A stretch of 19,342 nucleotides of DNA, taken from NCBI GenBank assembly GCA_031365375.1, contig JANLXZ010000487.1, forward strand, positions 1 to 19,342, written 5' to 3'. Both the position numbers and the translations under genes were made by a program. The notes under the pieces were generated by a model. The model made no database searches. It was given only the letters and a program-made list of their open reading frames with translations, and was not told the DNA's origin. This DNA is from JAKFWF01 sp031365375. GTDB taxonomy: Bacteria; Pseudomonadota; Alphaproteobacteria; Rhizobiales; Hyphomicrobiaceae. Positions 15,120 to 19,342 of this stretch are shown piece after piece (the first letter of the stretch is position 1; each line of letters opens with the position of its first letter).

Positions 15120-15953
15120 ATGCGGCGCGTACGATTGAGTAACGATATCAGCGTGCCTGCCTTAGGACAGGGCACGTGGAAAATGGGCGAGGAAAGCGGT
15201 CAGCGCAATTCGGAAGTCAAGGCACTGAAGCGCGGCTTGGATCTTGGATTATCGCTGATCGATACAGCCGAGATGTACGCCGAGGGCGGCGCCGAGGAAG
15301 TTGTCGGGGAGGCGATCGCTGGCTGTCGCGATACAGTTTATCTGGTCAGCAAAGTCTACCCGCATAACGCTTCGCGAGCCGGTGTGGCGACCGCATGCGA
15401 GCGCAGCCTGAAACGTTTAAAAACAGATCGCCTCGATCTCTATCTTCTGCATTGGCGCGGATCATACCCGCTAAGCGAAACCGTCGATGCATTCGAGCGG
15501 CTCGTGGCGCAAGGCAAGATTAAGAACTGGGGTGTCAGCAACTTCGATACCGACGACATGGTGGAGTTGACGGAGTTAGCAAAAGCGGGCGGTTGTGCTG
15601 TCAATCAGGTGCTCTATCATTTGGGCAGCCGCGGGATCGAGTTTGATCTACTGCCGGCCTGCCAGCGCGACCATGTCGCGATGATGGCGTACTCGCCGTT
15701 GGGCCAGGGCGATGTGCTCGACGATGCGGCACTGTTGAAGATTGCTAAAGCGCGCGGCGTTTCCTCAGCAACCATCGCGCTTGCCTGGGTTTTGCGCCAG
15801 CCAGGGATGATTGCCATCCCAAAAGCGGCGACGCTTGCCCACGTGGAGGCCAACGCTCAGGCGCAGGATCTGGTCCTGGATGCCACTGAAATTGCGGCAC
15901 TCGACAAGGCGTTTCCGCCGCCGAAGACGAAAACGGCGTTGGGAATGTTGTGA
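15120..15953 (+). CDS. aldo/keto reductase
   Basis: Cytoplasmic NADPH-dependent oxidoreductase of carbonyl compounds, 277 residues, a normal length. The (beta/alpha)8 family signatures are in order: SVPALGQGTWKMG, the catalytic tetrad Asp48 and Tyr53 in LIDTAEMYAEGGAEEVVG, Lys78 in VSKVYPHNAS and His111 in LYLLHWRGS. Then come GKIKNWGVSNF, QVLYHLGSRGIEFDLLPACQ and the cofactor-binding end ATIALAWVLRQPGMIAIPKAA. The ATG is preceded by GGAAGGGG at good spacing. The physiological substrate is unknown; relatives act on aldehydes, keto-sugars or 2,5-diketo-gluconate. It is bounded by a terminator upstream, so it is probably transcribed alone. Confidence 0.93.
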   Translation: MRRVRLSNDISVPALGQGTWKMGEESGQRNSEVKALKRGLDLGLSLIDTAEMYAEGGAEEVVGEAIAGCRDTVYLVSKVYPHNASRAGVATACERSLKRLKTDRLDLYLLHWRGSYPLSETVDAFERLVAQGKIKNWGVSNFDTDDMVELTELAKAGGCAVNQVLYHLGSRGIEFDLLPACQRDHVAMMAYSPLGQGDVLDDAALLKIAKARGVSSATIALAWVLRQPGMIAIPKAATLAHVEANAQAQDLVLDATEIAALDKAFPPPKTKTALGML

Positions 15954-16231
15954 GGGTGATTGCTTTTAGCCGCTAGTCACGGCTCGTTGTTGAAGCTGGA
16001 TTGAAAGCCGTTTCTTCAGCACTCAGAGTATCTGCTGCCGAAGGTCGGTGATTTTCGTTGAGGTGTAATGAGTTTCGTTATCGGTCATGCGTTCCTCATG
16101 GCTATCGTCACGCTCGATCTAACATCAAGATAGGTGTCGGTTATTCGCACGCAAAGCCGCCGATATCTGTGCTCTTGTCGTCGAAAGTCGCCACGGCAAG
16201 GCCGTCTAGTCGTAGCCATAGGAAACAACCG

Positions 16232-16843
16232 ATGATGAAATTGCTGTATTCGCCGCTCTCGCCGTACGTCCGTAAAGTGATGATGACTGCGCGGTTGAAA
16301 GGCGTGATCGACCAGATCACGACCGAACAAGCTGATACCGGGATATTGAACAACAAACAGATCAGTAATGAAAATCCGCTGGCAAAAATTCCGGTTCTGA
16401 TACTGGAGAACGGCACGCAAATCTACGACAGTCACGTCATTTGCGAATACCTCGATAGCCTCGCACCTTCACCGAAATTGTTTCCGGCATCCGGTGCCGA
16501 GCGTTTCAACACACTTACCCTCGGTGCGCTGGGTGATGGAATGATGGATGCATCGCTGCTGCTCGTTTATGAGAAGCGTTATCGTCCGGAAGACAAGTGG
16601 GTGAGTACTTGGATGGATCGCCAGCAGATTAAAATCGATGAGGCGCTCGAACATCTTGAGGCCAATCCGCCACTTTGGGGAGCAATGCCCGATTATGGGC
16701 ACATCACGATTGCCGCAGCGCTGGGCTATCTCGATCTTCGTCACGAGGGAAAGTGGCGCGCAAAACATCCCAAATTGGTGAAATGGCTGGAACAGTTCGC
16801 CGCAGCCGTTCCCGCATTCGCCGAGACCAAGCCGGTTGTTTAA
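16232..16843 (+). CDS. glutathione S-transferase family protein
   Basis: 203 residues if the first of two adjacent ATG codons (16232 and 16235) is used; GGAAAC lies about eight bases upstream. The frame stays open upstream to 16058 but that extension has no family resemblance. The N-terminal thioredoxin-like domain has MKLLYSPLSPYVRKVMMTAR, the cis-Pro motif NPLAKIPVLILENG and the glutathione gamma-Glu-binding IYDSHVICEYLD. The C-terminal helical domain contains ITIAAALGYLDLRHEGKWRAKHPKLVKWLEQF. The Ser in SPLSPY is in the usual catalytic Ser/Cys place. The likely role is conjugation of electrophiles to glutathione or a related detoxifying reaction; the substrate is unknown. The 278 bases before it hold no gene I can support. 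Confidence 0.92.
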   Translation: MMKLLYSPLSPYVRKVMMTARLKGVIDQITTEQADTGILNNKQISNENPLAKIPVLILENGTQIYDSHVICEYLDSLAPSPKLFPASGAERFNTLTLGALGDGMMDASLLLVYEKRYRPEDKWVSTWMDRQQIKIDEALEHLEANPPLWGAMPDYGHITIAAALGYLDLRHEGKWRAKHPKLVKWLEQFAAAVPAFAETKPVV

Positions 16844-16899
16844 CTGACCACTGCGATGGTGCAGTGCAGCAATTTATTGTTAATGTTCATATGATTGTG

Positions 16900-16936
16900 A
16901 AGGATCTCGGCAGAAGTGCCGGGATCCTTTAGCTTT
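16900..16936 (+). terminator. intrinsic terminator after the glutathione S-transferase gene
   Basis: AAGGATCTCGGC (16900-16911) pairs with GCCGGGATCCTT (16918-16929), a 12-base stem with one G-T wobble and a six-base loop, followed by TAGCTTTTT. A smaller hairpin (CACTGC 16849-16854 with GCAGTG 16861-16866) lies between it and the stop codon. Confidence 0.85.
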
Positions 16937-17178
16937 TTGGCAACCTCCCTCTGTGCTGAATGCATGCCTCGGTGCTGCCTCAATTCTGGCATCGTTGCGC
17001 CCCTTGTCGTGCAGGGATGGGGTGACCACCTCTGCGTTACCGAGCGGCGCCATCGCGCTCCGGTTTGGAATGATTACCGTCAATAACGTAACTCTCTTGT
17101 GACGTTTCGACGCATTTTGTGCCGAGTCGTTAACGAAGTTGTTGGCTTGGCATTGGCGCGCGGATAAGGGGAAGTATT
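16937..17178. other. intergenic region before the HAD phosphatase gene
   Basis: Together with the terminator this forms a 335-base gap. I see no supportable gene or RNA in it. It contains a short palindrome CGTTAACG near 17130 and must hold the promoter of the phosphatase gene, but no convincing -35/-10 pair or EcfG match was found. Confidence 0.4.
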
Positions 17179-17946
17179 GTGAGATTTGATCAATTCGTCG
17201 ATCAAAATAGAAACGTCGCATCAAAGGGTTCCATAGAAGTGTCGAGTGTGCGTGTGAATGCCCAGGTTTTCATTGACTTCGATGGGACACTGGCGCCCGG
17301 AGACCCTACGGACACATTGTTGGCCCGCTTCGCCGATCGCTCCTGGCTCGCACTCGAAGCGGACTTCAAGGCCGGCCGCATGACGTCCCGCGAGTGCATG
17401 GCCCGTCAAATCGGGCTCATTCGTGCGACGCCAGCCGAATACGACGCACTCGTCGGCAGCATGTCGATTGATCCGCACTTCGCGGCCTTCGCCGCGGTAT
17501 GTGAGCGCAATTCGATCCCGATGACAATCGTGTCAGATGGGCCCGATCGAAGCATCGAAATACTTTTGCGTAAGGCGGGTCTCGATCTTCCATATTTCGC
17601 GAACAAGCTCGAATGGCTAGGCGGCGATAAGTGGAATTTGAGCTTTCCGCATGCGCGCACCGACTGCTCTATGCTCGCTGGCAACTGTAAATGCCAGTTT
17701 ACGGAGCGTTTCCCCGCCGTGACGCAGATCATGATCGGTGATGGCCGATCGGATTTCTGCATATCGAACCGCGTCGATCTTGTTTTCGCAAAAGGTGCTC
17801 TTGCCAAACATTGCAAGGTGAACGGTTTAGCCCATCACGCGATCAAGGATTTCCGCGATGCAACCCGCCTCATGAAGGGTTGGCTCGACGGTGGTGTTGC
17901 TACTGCCGACGGCAGATCAATAGAATTTGGAACGGCTGCGGCTTGA
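17179..17946 (+). CDS. MtnX-like HAD-IB phosphatase
   Basis: 255 residues from GTG 17179, supported by AAGGGGAAG a few bases upstream; other GTG codons from 17239 onward are in frame and would remove about 20 or more residues before motif I. HAD motifs are in order: motif I FIDFDGTLAPGD (nucleophile D33, acid/base D35), motif II TIVSDG (S119) and motif IV MIGDGRSDFCIS (D188, D192). A Cys-rich stretch DCSMLAGNCKCQF before motif IV is typical of the MtnX-like subfamily. True MtnX removes phosphate from 2-hydroxy-3-keto-5-methylthiopentenyl-1-phosphate in methionine salvage, but no mtn gene is nearby, so the substrate is unsure; another small phosphomonoester is possible. The catalytic residues look intact. 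Confidence 0.85.
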   Translation: MRFDQFVDQNRNVASKGSIEVSSVRVNAQVFIDFDGTLAPGDPTDTLLARFADRSWLALEADFKAGRMTSRECMARQIGLIRATPAEYDALVGSMSIDPHFAAFAAVCERNSIPMTIVSDGPDRSIEILLRKAGLDLPYFANKLEWLGGDKWNLSFPHARTDCSMLAGNCKCQFTERFPAVTQIMIGDGRSDFCISNRVDLVFAKGALAKHCKVNGLAHHAIKDFRDATRLMKGWLDGGVATADGRSIEFGTAAA

Positions 17947-18073
17947 ACCGAGGCGTGACACGGAGCGTCTTAATTTCATGGAGCGAGCGGGGCATCGAAA
18001 TAGCATTGGTCACAACGCCCGGGTGAGCGTGCGTGCTGCGGCGCGCGGGCAAATCCGGAACCATCGCTCCGGC

Positions 18074-18099
18074 GGAACAATGCCAGATAGCGAGAAGTT
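18074..18099 (+). promoter_or_regulatory. possible EcfG-type promoter before the alpha/beta hydrolase gene
   Basis: GGAAC (18074-18078), a 17-base spacer and AGTT (18096-18099) differ from the EcfG consensus GGAAC-N16/17-CGTT at one position. It is 66 bases upstream of the hydrolase ATG. A match of this quality can arise by chance. Confidence 0.25.
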
Positions 18100-18165
18100 G
18101 CTTTGATTGTGAGCCGGACACCCGATCAAAAGGGGTGCCGAAGTTTAGGAAAGAATCCACAGACG

Positions 18166-19044
18166 ATGTCGACACCTAATCGTAGCTACAAGTTTGATGG
18201 CGGGCGCACGGGCGTGCTGCTGGTTCACGGGCTGGGCGGGACCCCGATTGAGATGCGTTACGTTGCGCTGGCGTTGTCACGTGCCGGCCATACAGTAAGT
18301 GTGCCGCAGCTCGCGGGGCACTGTGCAACCGAAGCAGAATTAAAATTCTCGCACTGGCAGGATTGGTACGCGACGATCGATCGCGAGCTCGACGAGATGC
18401 GCAAGACTTGCGACACAGTTATCGTGGGTGGCCTGTCGGCCGGTGCGGTGCTCTCGTTGCATCTTGCGGCCAACCGCCCCGACGATATTCAAGGTATCGC
18501 ATGCATGGCGCCGACCGTATGGCTCAACGGCTGGGGAGTGCCGTGGTATGCCAAGCTGTTCCGCCTCGTTCAACACAAATGGTTTGCAAACTTGATCCAG
18601 TTTACCGAGCGCGAACCGTTCGGCATCAAAGACAAGCGGATGCGTGAAATGGTGGTAGAGGCTCTGCACTCGGGCGATGCCTCGCAGGCGGGCGTATACA
18701 GTACGCCTGGTGGCCCGATGCTGGAATTCCGGTGGTTGGTTGATATCGTGCGGAAACAACTGTCGTCGATCAAGCAACCGACCTTGATTTTGCATCCGCG
18801 TGAAGATGACCGCGCAGATCTAAGCAACGCATTCTATTTGCAGCGTAATCTGGCGGGTCCTGTCGACGTGACAATATTGGACGATTGCTATCACATCGTG
18901 ACGATCGACAAACAGCGCGATGTGGTGGCCGAGCGCACCGTAGGGTTCGTCGCCCGCATCGAAGCTACTCTCGCGAAGGCAGCCGGTGTCGCCGCGCCGG
19001 TCAAACCAGCGATCGGGCAATCCCGCAGAACCGCGGCGGCTTAA
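18166..19044 (+). CDS. alpha/beta hydrolase (carboxylesterase/lipase-like)
   Basis: 292 residues from ATG 18166; AGGAAAG lies about 15 bases upstream, slightly far. Starting at 18103 would add 21 residues outside the fold. The oxyanion-hole motif VLLVHGLGGTPIEM opens the domain. The nucleophile elbow is GGLSAG with Ser91. The acid is probably Asp215 in HPREDDRAD, and the base is His243 in CYHIVT. The order and spacing are those of small carboxylesterases and monoacylglycerol-lipase-like enzymes (serine aminopeptidase S33/Hydrolase_4 type). After the last helix a short Ala/Pro-rich tail follows (AAGVAAPVKPAIGQ). There is no signal peptide, so it should be cytoplasmic. The substrate is not predictable from sequence. 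Confidence 0.9.
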   Translation: MSTPNRSYKFDGGRTGVLLVHGLGGTPIEMRYVALALSRAGHTVSVPQLAGHCATEAELKFSHWQDWYATIDRELDEMRKTCDTVIVGGLSAGAVLSLHLAANRPDDIQGIACMAPTVWLNGWGVPWYAKLFRLVQHKWFANLIQFTEREPFGIKDKRMREMVVEALHSGDASQAGVYSTPGGPMLEFRWLVDIVRKQLSSIKQPTLILHPREDDRADLSNAFYLQRNLAGPVDVTILDDCYHIVTIDKQRDVVAERTVGFVARIEATLAKAAGVAAPVKPAIGQSRRTAAA

Positions 19045-19053
19045 TTTCCAATC

Positions 19054-19100
19054 ACAAAAAAGAAAGCACTCGATCGCTTATCATGAGCGATCGAGTGCTT
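19054..19100 (-). terminator. strong hairpin terminator for the minus-strand gene
   Basis: AAGCACTCGATCGCT (19064-19078) pairs perfectly over 15 bases with AGCGATCGAGTGCTT (19086-19100), and can extend by one wobble and one A-T pair to a three-base loop. On the minus strand it is followed by a T-rich run (CTTTCTTTTTTG, 19065-19054), as expected for intrinsic termination of the DUF2147-like gene. It is also the barrier between the two convergent genes here. Confidence 0.8.
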
Positions 19101-19125
19101 ATAGCGTTACTTCAGCTCGAGAACT

Positions 19126-19342
19126 TCAATAAGTGCTCGATGCACTCGTCGAGATGCATTTCTGTAGAGTCGCCGGAGCGCGCGTCCAAACGAATGTCTC
19201 ACTGAAGAACTTCGTCCCCAGATAGCCGGTCACTTGCAGCTGATCAGATGAGCGCAACTTCAGTTCGACATCGTAGGACTTGCCTTCCTTCGGGTCATAA
19301 ATCCAGCCAGCATCCCAGGTTCCGCTAGGCTGGCGTTTCAAA
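19126..19342 (-). CDS. DUF2147-like protein, C-terminal part (5' end outside window)
   Basis: Only the last 72 or so codons are visible; the frame is open through the right edge. The fragment shows the DUF2147 C-terminal pattern: GTWDAGWIYDPKEGKSYDV (family pattern W.GGKILDP..G..Y), ELKLRSSDQLQVTGYLG and a closing FVWTRAPATLQKC (family pattern W.R). Members are usually about 130-150 residues, exported by a signal peptide, with a lipocalin-like beta fold and no known function. The signal peptide would lie outside the window. The gene stops 25 bases from the terminator hairpin. Confidence 0.8.
   Translation of the reverse strand, partial: LKRQPSGTWDAGWIYDPKEGKSYDVELKLRSSDQLQVTGYLGTKFFSETFVWTRAPATLQKCISTSASSTY

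Noticed and set aside
16880..17224. 114-codon open frame on the minus strand in the gap before the HAD phosphatase
   Set aside because: It would cover the strong terminator of the glutathione S-transferase gene and the phosphatase start; the translation has no recognisable feature.
1..19342. Search for CRISPR arrays, tRNA or rRNA genes, insertion-sequence ends and prophage genes
   Set aside because: No regularly spaced repeats, cloverleaf-like sequences, transposase-like proteins or long terminal inverted repeats were seen by eye; a tRNA or covariance-model scan was not possible.

Overview
The window looks like a chromosomal segment from an alphaproteobacterium of moderately high G+C content. 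Three signs point there: a near-complete core of the ethylmalonyl-CoA (EMC) pathway (ccr, ecm and mcd), a small NepR-like anti-sigma factor preceded by an EcfG-type promoter match (the general stress response of Alphaproteobacteria), and the family make-up of the other genes. I cannot name the genus. No rRNA, tRNA, CRISPR array, insertion sequence or phage gene was seen, and coding density is high with short intergenic gaps.

Layout. 1-954 is the C-terminal part of an NhaD-type Na+/H+ antiporter. 1043-4009 is polA, a complete DNA polymerase I whose 3'-5' exonuclease site lacks one catalytic Asp. Facing it on the minus strand is mcd (methylsuccinyl-CoA dehydrogenase, 4158-5810), preceded on the same strand by an unrecognised protein with two helix-hairpin-helix repeats (5896-7575). 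Divergent from that pair is a YihY/BrkB-family membrane protein (7742-8590), whose stop overlaps the stop of a convergent NepR-like gene (8587-8817). A DUF4259-like gene (8919-9317) lies 67 bases downstream of ccr (crotonyl-CoA carboxylase/reductase, 9385-10722, minus strand). Divergent from ccr are a small three-helix membrane protein (10981-11322) and then ecm (ethylmalonyl-CoA mutase, 11434-13440). To the right are single genes on the plus strand: an EamA/DMT exporter, a secreted GlcG/HbpS-like protein, an aldo/keto reductase, a glutathione S-transferase, an MtnX-like HAD phosphatase and an alpha/beta hydrolase. A truncated DUF2147-like gene enters from the right edge on the minus strand.

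How the genes work together. Ccr makes (2S)-ethylmalonyl-CoA from crotonyl-CoA, CO2 and NADPH. Ecm rearranges it, using B12, to methylsuccinyl-CoA. Mcd oxidises that to mesaconyl-CoA. These are three consecutive committed steps of acetyl-CoA assimilation in organisms that use the EMC pathway instead of the glyoxylate shunt. They sit in three separate transcription units, each with a dyad or hairpin close to its start: two small palindromes before ccr, a nested dyad covering the ecm Shine-Dalgarno, and a GC-rich hairpin before the mcd Shine-Dalgarno. The remaining genes are not obviously linked to the pathway.

No large undescribed system stands out. The observations most worth checking are the altered exonuclease site of PolA, the dyad over the ecm ribosome binding site, the NepR-like gene with its apparently leaderless EcfG-type promoter, and the double helix-hairpin-helix protein beside mcd.
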